Counted from the stretch's first letter, positions 16,801-26,656 are shown. The stretch: 64,000 bases of DNA from SZUA-309 sp965233675 (GCA_965233675.1 OZ247498.1:3286001-3350000); one strand, 5' to 3'. Program-made: numbers and translations. Notes: generated by a model not told the origin, from the letters alone.

Positions 16801-19517
16801 GGTTGTTGGGCCTCCATGTCATTTTCCCGTCGGGGTGGCAACGGTGCCAGGTAGCCGATCACGAGCATCAGAACGCCGACGCTGATGAAGGTCACCATCC
16901 GGCCCAGCAGGGCCAGATTACCCATATCCACAAAGAAGAGTTTCATAATCACCACCGCCAGCAGGCCGGCGCCGATCATCCAGTACGTGCGAAGCGATTT
17001 CCGGTTCGCGTAGCCCATGAGGCCGAGCGCGATCACTGTCCAGAGAATGGTCACGGTGGTGAGAAAGGCATCGGATTCCACGATCCGCTCGATGGGATAA
17101 GGCACACCCGCATAATGATGCACGGCCCTGGCCGTGACCGTGTTGATCCAGAAGAATGCCAGCCCACCCAGCGTGACCCGGCCAATCTGGTCAACGCCAG
17201 CAAGACCCACTTCCGGCAACCGTCGGATCCATCTCACCCCCAGCAGCAGGATGCCGAGTTGGGTGAGTTCGATCGGGTTCAACAGCACCAGATACGGCAC
17301 CGGGTCCGCATCCCCCCGAACAAAGCCGGTGGCAAGCAACCAGAGCGCCAGATAGAGGACGGCAACCGTCCAACCCCAGCCGAAGTAAGCGCCGGGATAG
17401 CGGCTGAATGGCCAGCGTGTTTCATCCTTGAAGCTGAGCATGCCGACGCTCACCAGCAGCGGCACGACACCCCAGGTGACGGATACCCAGACGGAACCCG
17501 TCACAAACTCGCCGCCCATCTTCACCAGCGCGGCGACATTCCAGGTGATGAACAGCGTCAGGAACCACCAGCAGAGGGCATGCCAGAGGGGAGCAAGGGG
17601 GGATTCGTCGTCGAGTACGCGCAGATGCCAGTAGGCAACGGCAAACAGCAGCGGCCAGGCCAGCCAGCCGAAATCGGCCCCCGCGGTGTCCCGCACCCAA
17701 CCCACATCCAACTGGAGCAGCAACAGCATGCCAATGGGGATGAGCGCAAAGGTGGGCAACAGACCTTCGCGCCAACCGGTTCGCCGGGCGATGAACGTTA
17801 ACAGCGCGGCGGAGGATGCCGCATATATCAGAAAGAAGTGCTCGCCCAGATTCGTTGAGGCAAAGGTTTCCTCGCCGGGCGTGTACCAGGACAACTCACG
17901 CACTCCACCCGATAACCACCAGATCACCCCCCAGACCAGCATCACCATGCCGGCCACCGGCTCGAACCGGGTCAGCTGCTCCCGGTTCCTGCCAACGACA
18001 GAAGCGGTGAAAACGCCAGCCAGGCCGAGGAAAGCGGCGCCGAGATACGCACTGTTCAGGAACAGGGTATCTCCCACATCCCGACCTATCTGCGACGCAA
18101 AAGCGACGCCGGCAGCCAGTTGCAGGAACAGGCCGAACGCCCTGGGTAATCGCTGTGCCTGGCGGACGCCAACCCAGAAGATCCCGGCCCCTTCCAGGGC
18201 CCAGGTTGCTGCGGTGAAGCGCTGGTTGTCGAACGCAAAGGGAATGGCCAGCGTCGCGAACACCACGGCCAGGGCGAGAAAACTCTGCTCCAGCAACTGC
18301 GCGAGCTGACCCTGTCGTTTCAGCCACCAGCCGAGCAGTGCATAAACAATTGCCGTGGTAAGGGCTGAGTAAGCCAGGCCGAATTCCATGTCTGCCACCA
18401 GCCCGGCCTGCAGCGCAAAGGCTATCACCGGGGTGCCGAACACCAGGGTACCGTCCACGACACCCGTGAGATTCACCGCCTGACGGCGCGCGAAAAGCAC
18501 ACTCACCAGCAGGTAGAACACAAAGAACAGAATGAGGAACGGCTGCGTGGAGGTGTAGTACTCGGGCTGGTAGTACTGATATCCCCAGCTCGCACCGATC
18601 ACGAAAGTGAAGATGAATCCGGTCCAGTTCAGCCAGCGCCAGTGCTGGAACCAGGCCATGCCCAGGATGCCCGCATTCAACAGAGCGTAGTAGGAGAAGA
18701 GCGCCACGTGGCTGCCCTCACCGGTGGAGGTGAGCACCGGGGCCAGGAAACCACCGCTCATGCTGAAGATCGCCAGGGCCTGACTTTTCTGAGCCACGGA
18801 GAGAACGGAAGCGCCCGACACCAGCACGACCAGCATGGGGAAAGCAGCCCCCATCGGCACGAGGCCATATAGGCGTGAAGCGGCAAAGACCGAGAGATAC
18901 AGAATGGCAAGCCCGACGCCCTGCAGGATCAATCCGTAGGAATCGGCGCGTTCCCTCAGTCGCCAGCCGAACCCCAGCAGAATGATGCCGCCGAGTGCTG
19001 CCCCGGCCAGCCGGAGTTCGAGCGGTACCAGCGAATTCTCATAGGCATAGCGCATGAGGTAGGCAACCCCAATGAACAGCACCACTGCACCGATACGAAC
19101 CACCGGATTACCCGTGGTGGCGAACTTGAATACTGCGCCGCCCAGGGCGCGCAGACGTTTGTCGAGGACAGACGGTTGCCGGGGTGGTGGTGTCCATTCA
19201 CTATCTGCCGCCGCAGCCTGGCCACCGGCGGTGGCCGATTCGGTTACCGCCGTGGACTGGGCTGGGGAGGACTGCGGTTCAACCGCGACCTGACCCGTAC
19301 GAGGAACCACAGGTGTGTCTGCGGTATCCGTCGTATCCTGGCCACGTCTCCCGTCCAGCTGATCAAGCCGGGCTTCCAGTTCTGAAAGGGTTTTGTTCTG
19401 CCGCCAGGCGAGACTGCCGAAAAATCCGGCGATACCACCAAGAAGGAATCCGCCGTCGATGCCCGTTAGCGTTCCGAGCAGGGCACCGACCAGCGCCATT
19501 AAGATGTGCATGAGCAT
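16797..19517 (-). CDS. DUF2339 large multi-pass membrane protein
   Basis: About 906 aa. After an N-terminal helix (HILMALVGALLGTLTG) and a coiled-coil/Pro-Ala-rich linker (about 45-130), the remainder is a succession of some twenty or more hydrophobic helices typical of DUF2339. The open frame begins at a TTG (19544), but the ATG at 19517, with GGG just upstream, fits the natural N-terminus better; 19511 is a further choice. It is translationally coupled to the DUF3999 gene. No function is established. Topology is reminiscent of O-antigen polymerase-like or mannosyltransferase-like membrane proteins, but no catalytic motif was seen. Confidence 0.88.
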   Translation of the reverse strand: MLMHILMALVGALLGTLTGIDGGFLLGGIAGFFGSLAWRQNKTLSELEARLDQLDGRRGQDTTDTADTPVVPRTGQVAVEPQSSPAQSTAVTESATAGGQAAAADSEWTPPPRQPSVLDKRLRALGGAVFKFATTGNPVVRIGAVVLFIGVAYLMRYAYENSLVPLELRLAGAALGGIILLGFGWRLRERADSYGLILQGVGLAILYLSVFAASRLYGLVPMGAAFPMLVVLVSGASVLSVAQKSQALAIFSMSGGFLAPVLTSTGEGSHVALFSYYALLNAGILGMAWFQHWRWLNWTGFIFTFVIGASWGYQYYQPEYYTSTQPFLILFFVFYLLVSVLFARRQAVNLTGVVDGTLVFGTPVIAFALQAGLVADMEFGLAYSALTTAIVYALLGWWLKRQGQLAQLLEQSFLALAVVFATLAIPFAFDNQRFTAATWALEGAGIFWVGVRQAQRLPRAFGLFLQLAAGVAFASQIGRDVGDTLFLNSAYLGAAFLGLAGVFTASVVGRNREQLTRFEPVAGMVMLVWGVIWWLSGGVRELSWYTPGEETFASTNLGEHFFLIYAASSAALLTFIARRTGWREGLLPTFALIPIGMLLLLQLDVGWVRDTAGADFGWLAWPLLFAVAYWHLRVLDDESPLAPLWHALCWWFLTLFITWNVAALVKMGGEFVTGSVWVSVTWGVVPLLVSVGMLSFKDETRWPFSRYPGAYFGWGWTVAVLYLALWLLATGFVRGDADPVPYLVLLNPIELTQLGILLLGVRWIRRLPEVGLAGVDQIGRVTLGGLAFFWINTVTARAVHHYAGVPYPIERIVESDAFLTTVTILWTVIALGLMGYANRKSLRTYWMIGAGLLAVVIMKLFFVDMGNLALLGRMVTFISVGVLMLVIGYLAPLPPRRENDMEAQQP

Positions 19518-19642
19518 CCCGTTCACGTCACGAAGCCTACACAATGCCCAACGAAGGCACTTTACTCCAGATAAATCAGTGAGTTAGCGACCAGAACGTG
19601 ACCCTGATCGCTGTTTGTTGACGTTGGTGATCAGCCTGCTTC

Positions 19643-20158
19643 TCAACCCGTTCGAAGCCACGCCATGGGGATATCGGATTCCACCGAACCATCCAGGTTT
19701 CTGATTCGGCCTCGGAACGTACCTTCGCGCCTGAAGCCGAGTGATTCGTAAAACTGGATCGCTCGCAGGTTGGACTCCCGGGCGATCAGTTCTACCCGCT
19801 CGATCTCGGGATGTTCCGTCCGCACCGCTTCCATAAACGCTTCAAAGAGGCGACGACCGACGCCACCTCCCTGGGCATCTGGATCAACGGCAATCGTCAA
19901 TTCACTGAGCACGTGGGAGAAGCAGAACAATTTCGGAGAGTAAGCGTGAATCTCGCCGACGATGCGTCCATCCGTCTCTACAACCAGACTCAGCCCCCTT
20001 TCCGAAGCAGCGCCAAGAAAATCGGCTACATAGTGCTCATCGACCTCCCATTGCAATCGAGCCAATCCTCCGGGTTCGGCAGCCACCGACCTGTACAACT
20101 GGACGATTGCAGGCTGGTCGCCAGCCACAGTCGGGCGAATGGTTTGCAGTCCGGTCAT
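19643..20158 (-). CDS. GNAT-family N-acetyltransferase
   Basis: 171 aa from the ATG at 20158, which has AGGAG eleven bases upstream. The CoA loop is DAQGGGVGRRLFEAFM and motif B is AIQFYESLGFRREGTFRGR, like ribosomal-protein or diamine acetyltransferases of the YhhY/PhnO type. An upstream ATG at 20209 would add 17 residues without homology-like pattern. It is a stand-alone gene divergent from the phosphotransferase at 20282. Substrate unknown. Confidence 0.87.
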   Translation of the reverse strand: MTGLQTIRPTVAGDQPAIVQLYRSVAAEPGGLARLQWEVDEHYVADFLGAASERGLSLVVETDGRIVGEIHAYSPKLFCFSHVLSELTIAVDPDAQGGGVGRRLFEAFMEAVRTEHPEIERVELIARESNLRAIQFYESLGFRREGTFRGRIRNLDGSVESDIPMAWLRTG

Positions 20159-20281
20159 CGAAATATCTTCACTCCTTCCCAGATACCAAGTGTCGCCCGG
20201 ATGGGTCAACGCAACCGGTAAAGCCTACAGCAGCATCAGCTTTCGTGCCGGTCCGGAAATTTCCGGTGTAGACTTTCCAAA

Positions 20282-21139
20282 GTGTCGGCACTCTCCAACA
20301 ACCAGATGCAGCAACTCGCGTCCCGTGCCGGTGCTATCCCTCGGGTGATAGAGATGCCCGGCGCGACGTCTTCGAATCTTTTCCGGCTGGATTTTGGGGA
20401 CCGGCGGGAAGTGCTGCGGGTGTTCAGAGCAGAAAGATGGGACATCCCCGCAGCAGATCTCTCACGCACCGAGATCCGGTTACTCGAAGCTGTTTCAGAC
20501 ATCCCCCTGCCCACGCCATTGCCCCTGGGCAGCCTGGAAGACAACGGTGTGATCATGAGCTGGCTGCCCGGACGGGTGGTGCTCCCAGCGCTACCCGATG
20601 CGCAGTGGCTGAAGACTCTGGCTGCCACGCTCGCAGACATTCACCGAAGCAGTATCGTCGTGCCCTATGCCTATGAGACCTGGAACGGCACCGGGCCGGA
20701 CGATCGCCCTGACTGGTGGCAGGATCAGAACTTGTGGAACAGCGCTCAGGCGCTTACCGCCACAATGCCCAGCTTCGAACCGATATTCATTCACCGTGAC
20801 TACCACCCTGTGAACGTGCTGTGGGAGGGCGAACAGATCTCCGGCATCGTGGACTGGATCAATGCCTGCATGGGGCCTCAGGGAATCGATGTGGCGCACT
20901 GCCGATTGAACCTTGCGATCATGTACGGACTGGATTGTGCCGATGCATTTCTTGCCGCCTATCAGGCGGCCATGCCCGGGTATCGGCACGACAGCTACTG
21001 GGATCTGGACGACGCACTCGGCGCCCTGCCCGATGTGAAGCCCTATGCACCCTGGTCGGAATTCGGCCTCACCAACCTCAGCACCGAAACAGTGCGCGAG
21101 AGACTGCAGGTTTTCATCGGAGCTGCTGCAGGCTTTTAG
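20282..21139 (+). CDS. Aminoglycoside-phosphotransferase (APH) family kinase
   Basis: 285 aa kinase-fold protein. The catalytic loop is FIHRDYHPVNVLWEGEQISG (HxDxxxxN Brenner motif) and the metal-binding aspartate is in GIVDWINACMGP. It starts at a GTG without a strong ribosome site; a later ATG at 20303 is possible. Members phosphorylate small molecules such as choline, homoserine, sugars or aminoglycosides. Nothing nearby indicates drug resistance, so a metabolic role is more likely. An intrinsic terminator follows the stop codon directly. Confidence 0.85.
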   Translation: MSALSNNQMQQLASRAGAIPRVIEMPGATSSNLFRLDFGDRREVLRVFRAERWDIPAADLSRTEIRLLEAVSDIPLPTPLPLGSLEDNGVIMSWLPGRVVLPALPDAQWLKTLAATLADIHRSSIVVPYAYETWNGTGPDDRPDWWQDQNLWNSAQALTATMPSFEPIFIHRDYHPVNVLWEGEQISGIVDWINACMGPQGIDVAHCRLNLAIMYGLDCADAFLAAYQAAMPGYRHDSYWDLDDALGALPDVKPYAPWSEFGLTNLSTETVRERLQVFIGAAAGF

Positions 21140-21161
21140 CTGCGCCGCCGCAGGTTTTTTT
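21140..21161 (+). terminator. Intrinsic terminator after the APH-family gene
   Basis: A 5-bp GC stem CTGCG / CGCAG with a CCGC loop is followed at once by GTTTTTTT. It begins at the stop codon of the APH-family kinase and separates it from the TonB receptor gene. Confidence 0.8.
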
Positions 21162-21250
21162 CGAACCTCTACGGGCGCTGCCAACGCATCTCACTGGTCG
21201 CTACTGAAGGGTAGGCGTACAGTAGCCGCACAGACTCAGGAAGAGACCTC

Positions 21251-23563
21251 ATGCGCTATCAACTGCTAACACGCGGGCTGCTTGCCAGCCTTGTACTTTC
21301 TGCTGCCCCCGTCATCTACGCGGAAGAGGGCGTCATCGAAGAAATCATCGTCACCGCTCAGAAACGCGAACAGGCGCTTCAGGATACGCCGGTGTCCGTC
21401 ACCGCCTTTACGGGAAGAACCATCGAGGACCTGGGGTTTCGGCAGTCGGTGGATATCACTGCACAGACCCCTAACTTCAATGTGGGCTACCCCAACGGCG
21501 ATACCGGCGTACCCGCGATGTTCATTCGAGGGGTAGGTCTCAATGATTTCGCGGTGCTGAACCAGGGGCCGATCGCCTCTTACGTTGACGAGGTGTACGT
21601 CTCATCAAACGCCGCTCAGATCTTTCAACTTCTCGATGTTGAACGCGTTGAAGTATTGCGAGGACCTCAGGGCACGCTATATGGCCGTAACGCAACGGGA
21701 GGTGCCGTCAACTATTACTCGCGCAGGCCGGGTGAAGAATGGAACGGTTGGGGCAGAGCCAGCCTGGGTGACTGGAGCAGTACCAAATTCGAGGGTGCCG
21801 TCGGCGGGCCGATCACCGACAGCCTGGGGGTTCGCGCCGCCGTTCTGAAGACCGATTCAGATGGCTGGCTCGAAAACCGTTTCACCGGGAACAGCCAGCA
21901 GGGTGTGGACGAGCTCGCCTGGCGACTGCTCTTTGAATTCACACCAGGAGATTCATTCGATGCGCTGCTGAGCATCCATGGTGGAGAGACAAAATCCGAT
22001 TCTGTTCAGTATCGTCATCTGGGAACCTGGCCCCAGGCATTCTGGTTCAGCGATAACTGCAGCAACTCCGACATCACGGCGCTCAACTGCGTGGACGTGG
22101 TGGGATACACCGAACAATCCGACTTCACCAACGCGTTTACCGGCGAAGAATCACAGGCTGTACCCGGGTACAACGAAGGGAACTACGATTTCGAGTCCAA
22201 CAACGACACCAGCTTCTATGGTCTGTCGCTGAACATGAACCTGGATGTCGGTAACGACATCGTCCTCACATCGATCACTGCCTATGATGAGGTGGATGAC
22301 GCGCGCCCTGAGGAAACGGATGCCGGACCCGCGGACGTGCTTACCGGCGTTCTGGGTGTGGAGCAGGAAACATTCTCCCAGGAGTTCCGGATCAGCCAGC
22401 AGAAGTCCAGCTGGAACTGGCTCGCCGGGATCTACTATCTGAAGGACGAGGCGGACGACAAGACATCGTTCGATCTTCTGCGTCTGCTCCGACCAGGGTT
22501 TGTTGGCGTTGATGATCCCGCGATCTGCGGCATGCTGGTGCCTGCAGGAAATCCCACCGGCTTCTGTCCCCCGGAATCCGTCTTCGAACAGCTGTCCGGC
22601 ACCGAGCAGAAGATCGAAAGCTTCGCCGTCTACGGTGATGCATCCTTCGATCTCAGCGAGGCATGGCGGCTATCCGTGGGTCTGCGCTACTCCGATGAGG
22701 AAGTGACGCACGCCGCGGCCTTCTACTACGACGAACCCGCAGCCGGCAACCCGCTGATCACCTCCTCCGATGACAAGACCAGCTTCGACAACATCTCCGG
22801 TCGTGCGGTCATCGACTGGCGGGCGTCGGACGACCTGTTGCTCTACGGCAGCATCTCCACCGGATTCAAGGCGGGTGGCATCCAGAGCACGACAGACGGC
22901 AGCTTTCCTTATGACGAAGAGGAGCTGATCAGCTATGAGGCCGGATTCAAATGGACCGCAAGCGGCGGCAAGCTTCAATTCAACGGCTCGGTCTTCTTCT
23001 ACGATTACTCGGATCTGCAGGTCTTCCAGTTTGTGAATGTGGGCAACCCGCCAACCCCCCTCTCACTGCTGACCAACGCATCCGATGCAGAGACCACCGG
23101 TGCAGAGTTCGAATTGCAGTGGCTGCCACTCGAAAATCTGATGATCAACATGGGCCTCGGGTTGCTGGATGCGGAATACAAGGATTTCGTCGATGACTTC
23201 GGCAATGACTTCTCAGGCAATCAGATCACGCTCGCGCCGGATCTGAACTTCAATGGACTCGCTCAGTACGATATCCCCGTCAGCTTCGGCACCTTCACCC
23301 TGCAACTCGACTGGAGCTATCAGGACAAGGTCTACTTTGACGCGCTGAACAACGAATTGCTGAGCCAGGACAGCTACTGGCTGTGGAACGGCCGGGTGGC
23401 CTGGACGTCTACCGACGATCAATGGGAACTCGCGGTCTGGGGACGCAATCTCGGCGACAAGGAATATCTGTCCTACGCCTTCGACCTGTCGTTCTTCGGA
23501 TTTCAGGAACAGATGCTGGGCACACCCCAGATGTTCGGCGTGGAACTCACCTACCGGCGATAA
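21251..23563 (+). CDS. TonB-dependent outer-membrane receptor
   Basis: 770 aa receptor. It has a signal peptide (about 1-24, ending VIYAEEG), a TonB box EEIIVTAQKREQ, a plug domain (about 40-160 with VERVEVLRGPQGTLYGRNATGG) and a 22-strand barrel ending in a hydrophobic aromatic C-terminal strand (FGVELTYRR). The plug wording (VDITAQTPNFNV, FIRGVGLNDF) is that of the large receptor class common in sphingomonads and marine gammaproteobacteria for uptake of organic compounds rather than classic siderophores. RBS GGAAGAGA. Ligand unknown. It is followed by a strong terminator. Confidence 0.93.
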   Translation: MRYQLLTRGLLASLVLSAAPVIYAEEGVIEEIIVTAQKREQALQDTPVSVTAFTGRTIEDLGFRQSVDITAQTPNFNVGYPNGDTGVPAMFIRGVGLNDFAVLNQGPIASYVDEVYVSSNAAQIFQLLDVERVEVLRGPQGTLYGRNATGGAVNYYSRRPGEEWNGWGRASLGDWSSTKFEGAVGGPITDSLGVRAAVLKTDSDGWLENRFTGNSQQGVDELAWRLLFEFTPGDSFDALLSIHGGETKSDSVQYRHLGTWPQAFWFSDNCSNSDITALNCVDVVGYTEQSDFTNAFTGEESQAVPGYNEGNYDFESNNDTSFYGLSLNMNLDVGNDIVLTSITAYDEVDDARPEETDAGPADVLTGVLGVEQETFSQEFRISQQKSSWNWLAGIYYLKDEADDKTSFDLLRLLRPGFVGVDDPAICGMLVPAGNPTGFCPPESVFEQLSGTEQKIESFAVYGDASFDLSEAWRLSVGLRYSDEEVTHAAAFYYDEPAAGNPLITSSDDKTSFDNISGRAVIDWRASDDLLLYGSISTGFKAGGIQSTTDGSFPYDEEELISYEAGFKWTASGGKLQFNGSVFFYDYSDLQVFQFVNVGNPPTPLSLLTNASDAETTGAEFELQWLPLENLMINMGLGLLDAEYKDFVDDFGNDFSGNQITLAPDLNFNGLAQYDIPVSFGTFTLQLDWSYQDKVYFDALNNELLSQDSYWLWNGRVAWTSTDDQWELAVWGRNLGDKEYLSYAFDLSFFGFQEQMLGTPQMFGVELTYRR

Positions 23564-23577
23564 GTCGCCAATCCATC

Positions 23578-23617
23578 AAGCCCGGCAGGCATCCCTCGCA
23601 GGGATGCCCCGGGCTTT
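23578..23617 (+). terminator. Intrinsic terminator hairpin between TonB receptor and pntB
   Basis: Nested inverted repeat: AAGCCCGG pairs with CCGGGCTT, and inside it GGCATCCCT pairs with AGGGATGCC around a CGC loop. A short T run (CTTTC) follows on the plus strand. It lies between converging genes and probably ends the receptor transcript; the T run is weaker on the minus side. Confidence 0.8.
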
Positions 23618-23649
23618 CGAGACAGGTTTAACCAGCCGCCAGAAAACTG

Positions 23650-25011
23650 TCAGCTCTTGAATTCGCCGATGACCGAGGAGATGGACTCTTTCGCATCGCC
23701 GAACAGCATGCGGGTGTTTTCGCCAAAGAACAGCGGGTTGTCGACACCGGAGAAGCCGGAGGCCATGGAACGCTTGAGCACGAATACCGTGCGCGCCTGG
23801 TCCACGTTGATGATCGGCATACCGTAGATGGGGCTGTTTTCATCTTCACGGGCAGCCGGGTTCACCACATCATTCGCGCCGATCACCACCGCCACATCGA
23901 TGTTGTCGATGCGCGGGTTGATGTCTTCCATCTCCACCAGTTGATCGTAGGGTACGTTGGCTTCCGCCAGCAGCACGTTCATGTGGCCGGGCATCCGTCC
24001 GGCAACCGGGTGGATGGCATAGGTGACTTCCGCACCGTTGTCTTCCAGCAGTTCGCCGAGTTCACGAACCACGTGCTGGGCCTGGGCAACCGCCATGCCG
24101 TAGCCCGGCACGAAGGTGACCGAGGAAGCGGCTTCGAGGATCAGGTAGGCGTCTTCCGTATTGATCGGCTTCACCTCGCCTTCCACCTTGGTGGCGGTCT
24201 TCACGGCACCGAAGCCGGAGAAGAGCACGTTGGCCAGTGAACGGTTCATGGCCCTACACATGATGTTGGTGAGGATGATGCCGGCGGCGCCCACCAGGGA
24301 GCCCGCCACGATCAGGATGTTGTTGTGGATGGCGAAGCCGGCCGCGCAGGCCGCCAGGCCCGAATAGCTGTTCAGCAGAGAGATCACCACCGGCATGTCC
24401 GCACCACCGATCGGGATCACGGCCATCACACCGAATACCAGCGAGAGCACGATCACCGCATAGAAGTACGGGGAATCAAGCACCGGATCCATGGCAAACA
24501 TGACACCACAATAGATCAATGCCACAAGCAGCAGGGCATTCACGATGCGCTGCGCGCCGAATACGATCGCCCGGCTGGACATCACTTCGGAGAGCTTGCC
24601 CCAGGCGATGAGGGAACCCGAGAACGTCATGCCACCGATCAGAATCGACAGCAGAATCGTCACGATGGTGAACGTGGTGTTGCCCGTGTTGTACAGCGCC
24701 GCCCAGCCAACAAAAAGGCTGGCGATACCGCCCGATCCGTTAAACAGCGCCACCATCTCAGGCATGGAGGTCATGGCCACCTTCTGTGCGGCAACGAAAC
24801 CAACAATCGCGCCGACCACCATGGCCGCAGCGATCCACTGATACTCGATGATCTCGCGGGCAGCGAGCGTCACAAGAATGGCCAGCAGCATGCCGACCGC
24901 AGACAGCAGATTGCCTTTCACGGCTGTCGCCGGCGAGCTCATCTGCTTGAGACCGAATATGAACAGAATGGCAGCTACGATATAGATGCCGTTGATCAGC
25001 TCCGCACTCAT
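23650..25011 (-). CDS. pntB: NAD(P) transhydrogenase beta subunit
   Basis: 453 aa. About eight to nine N-terminal transmembrane helices (domain II) are followed by the NADP(H)-binding domain III (about 275-453) with VPGYGMAVAQAQH, HPVAGRMPGHMNVLLAEA, VVIGANDVVNPAA and the GYAGxxNPLF-like GFSGVDNPLFF. It catalyses hydride transfer between NADH and NADP+ coupled to proton flow through the inner membrane. Last gene of the pntA1-A2-B operon, overlapping pntA2 by 4 bases. Confidence 0.96.
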   Translation of the reverse strand: MSAELINGIYIVAAILFIFGLKQMSSPATAVKGNLLSAVGMLLAILVTLAAREIIEYQWIAAAMVVGAIVGFVAAQKVAMTSMPEMVALFNGSGGIASLFVGWAALYNTGNTTFTIVTILLSILIGGMTFSGSLIAWGKLSEVMSSRAIVFGAQRIVNALLLVALIYCGVMFAMDPVLDSPYFYAVIVLSLVFGVMAVIPIGGADMPVVISLLNSYSGLAACAAGFAIHNNILIVAGSLVGAAGIILTNIMCRAMNRSLANVLFSGFGAVKTATKVEGEVKPINTEDAYLILEAASSVTFVPGYGMAVAQAQHVVRELGELLEDNGAEVTYAIHPVAGRMPGHMNVLLAEANVPYDQLVEMEDINPRIDNIDVAVVIGANDVVNPAAREDENSPIYGMPIINVDQARTVFVLKRSMASGFSGVDNPLFFGENTRMLFGDAKESISSVIGEFKS

Positions 25012-25310
25012 GATTTATCTCCCGCCGCCGGCCCTTCTTTCTTCTTGAACATGCTGAGCATGCGGTCGGTGACCATATAGCCGCCCACCACGTTGATGGT
25101 GGCGAAGAAAACGGCGAGCGTGCCGAGCCAGGTGGCCCATTCGGCAAGGCCGGCACCGGCGGAGCCGAGCGCCCCTACCAGCGTGATACCGGATATGGCA
25201 TTAGCGCCGGACATCAGCGGTGTGTGCAGGGTCGCAGGGACTTTGGAGATCAGCTCGAAGCCCAGGAAGATGGACAGCATCAACACAAAGCCGAGAAATA
25301 TCGCTTCCAT
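25008..25310 (-). CDS. pntAB: NAD(P) transhydrogenase alpha-2 (membrane) subunit
   Basis: 100 aa with three to four transmembrane helices, including LSIFLGFELISKVPATLHTPLMSGANAISGI, the conserved membrane part of the alpha subunit. In three-subunit transhydrogenases (as in Rhodospirillum rubrum) this segment is a separate protein, as here. In E. coli it is fused to the NAD-binding part. It lies between pntA1 (14 bases upstream) and pntB (4-base overlap). Confidence 0.95.
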   Translation of the reverse strand: MEAIFLGFVLMLSIFLGFELISKVPATLHTPLMSGANAISGITLVGALGSAGAGLAEWATWLGTLAVFFATINVVGGYMVTDRMLSMFKKKEGPAAGDKS

Positions 25311-25324
25311 GATTGGGACTCCGT

Positions 25325-26452
25325 TTAGAGGTTCTTGATCGTTTCGTTGACGATGGCGCCGTCGCGCGTGATCACGCTCGACTGCACGATCTCGTCTTCC
25401 GGGTCGAGGGTCAGCGATTTCGCTTCGTCGTCCCAGAAGTGGTCGATCAGGTTGAACAGATTGTTGGAATACATATCGCTGGCGTTACGGGAAACCTGAG
25501 AGGGCAGGTTGCCCTGACCCACGACCTTCACGCCGTTGATCTCCACGACTTTGTCGAGCTCGGATCCCTCAACATTCCCGCCGGTCTCCACCGCCATATC
25601 GATGACGACGCTGCCGGGCTGCATGGCTTCCACCATGTCGCGGGAAACGATCTGCGGGGCCGGGCGGCCAAACAGCTGCGCGGTGGTGATCACCACATCG
25701 GACTGGCTGATCACTTTCTTCTGGCCCTGCTTCTGCAGTTCGATCTGCTCCGGCGTGAGCTCTTTGGCATAACCCTGATCGGTCTGACCCGTGTCACCAA
25801 GATCGATCTCGACGAACTTTGCGCCAAGTGACTGAACCTGCTCGGCAACGACCGGGCGGGTATCGAAGGCTTCCACCCGGGCGCCAAGACGCTTGGCGGT
25901 GGCGATGGCCTGCAGCCCCGCAACACCCGCTCCGATCACGAATACCCGCGCCGGGGCGATGGTGCCGGATGGCGTCATCATCATCGGCATGATCTTCGGA
26001 CAGTGATACGCGGCCTGGATCACGGTCACATAACCGGCCAGGTTGGCCTGGGAAGAGAGCGCGTCCATCTTCTGCGCCAGCGTCGTCCTCGGGATCATCT
26101 CCATGGAGATCGATGTCACCCCTTTGGACGCCAGGCTATCCACCAGGCTTTTTTCGTTGAAAGGATCGAGGAAACTGATGTGCAGCGCGCCGGATTTGAG
26201 GTTGGCCACATCTTCTGCGTCCGGTTTTCGAACCCGGAGTACGAGATCGGCTTTGCCGAGCAGGGCTGCCCGATCCGACTCCACTTTCACTCCGACCTCG
26301 GTGAACGCTGCATCCGGATATCCAGACCGGTCGCCAACACCGGCTTCCACGGCAATCTCGAAGCCCATGCCGATCAGTTTTTTCGCATTCTGCGGGACGA
26401 GCGCGCTACGCAGCTCGCCCGGCCAGGTTTCCCTGGGCACAGCGATTAACAT
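25325..26452 (-). CDS. pntAA: NAD(P) transhydrogenase alpha-1 (NAD-binding) subunit
   Basis: 375 aa soluble NAD(H)-binding domain I, related to alanine dehydrogenase. Seen: the N-terminal IAVPRETWPGE, the Rossmann loop VFVIGAGVAGLQAIATAKRLGA and the mobile-loop region with GYAKELTPEQIELQKQG. First gene of the operon, whose leader contains an intrinsic-terminator-like hairpin about 43 bases before the start codon (separate entry). The operon is divergent from the TRAP genes. Confidence 0.95.
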   Translation of the reverse strand: MLIAVPRETWPGELRSALVPQNAKKLIGMGFEIAVEAGVGDRSGYPDAAFTEVGVKVESDRAALLGKADLVLRVRKPDAEDVANLKSGALHISFLDPFNEKSLVDSLASKGVTSISMEMIPRTTLAQKMDALSSQANLAGYVTVIQAAYHCPKIMPMMMTPSGTIAPARVFVIGAGVAGLQAIATAKRLGARVEAFDTRPVVAEQVQSLGAKFVEIDLGDTGQTDQGYAKELTPEQIELQKQGQKKVISQSDVVITTAQLFGRPAPQIVSRDMVEAMQPGSVVIDMAVETGGNVEGSELDKVVEINGVKVVGQGNLPSQVSRNASDMYSNNLFNLIDHFWDDEAKSLTLDPEDEIVQSSVITRDGAIVNETIKNL

Positions 26453-26489
26453 CCAATTCCCCCAATTCCAGGTGGTGTCTTCATACGGT

Positions 26490-26512
26490 AAAAAGCGCGT
26501 ACCCCCACGCGC
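26490..26512 (-). terminator. Terminator-like hairpin in the leader of the pnt operon
   Basis: Read on the minus strand, GCGCGT-GGGGGT-ACGCGC is followed directly by TTTTTACC, i.e. a 6-bp GC stem with a T run. It sits 43 bases upstream of pntA1 in the same orientation, where a terminator would only make sense as an attenuator or as a block to read-through from a short upstream transcript. No leader peptide or known riboswitch could be recognised upstream. Confidence 0.5.
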
Positions 26513-26557
26513 GATGAGGCAACTTAGCTAATCACCCCCCACAACACAATATGCATT

Positions 26558-26571
26558 TATCCATAAGGATA
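26558..26571. promoter_or_regulatory. Palindrome between divergent pnt and TRAP genes
   Basis: TATCC-ATAA-GGATA is a perfect 5+5 inverted repeat with a 4-base centre in the 200-base region shared by the two divergent operons. It could be an operator for a dimeric regulator. It is short, so chance occurrence is possible. Confidence 0.3.
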
Positions 26572-26656
26572 GCGCCCTTTGGCCACGTCCCGGCTTGCAT
26601 CCAGACCAGGCAGTCCAGACAATCCCCAGTCCATGGGAGGGGGCGGGAAGCGCCGT

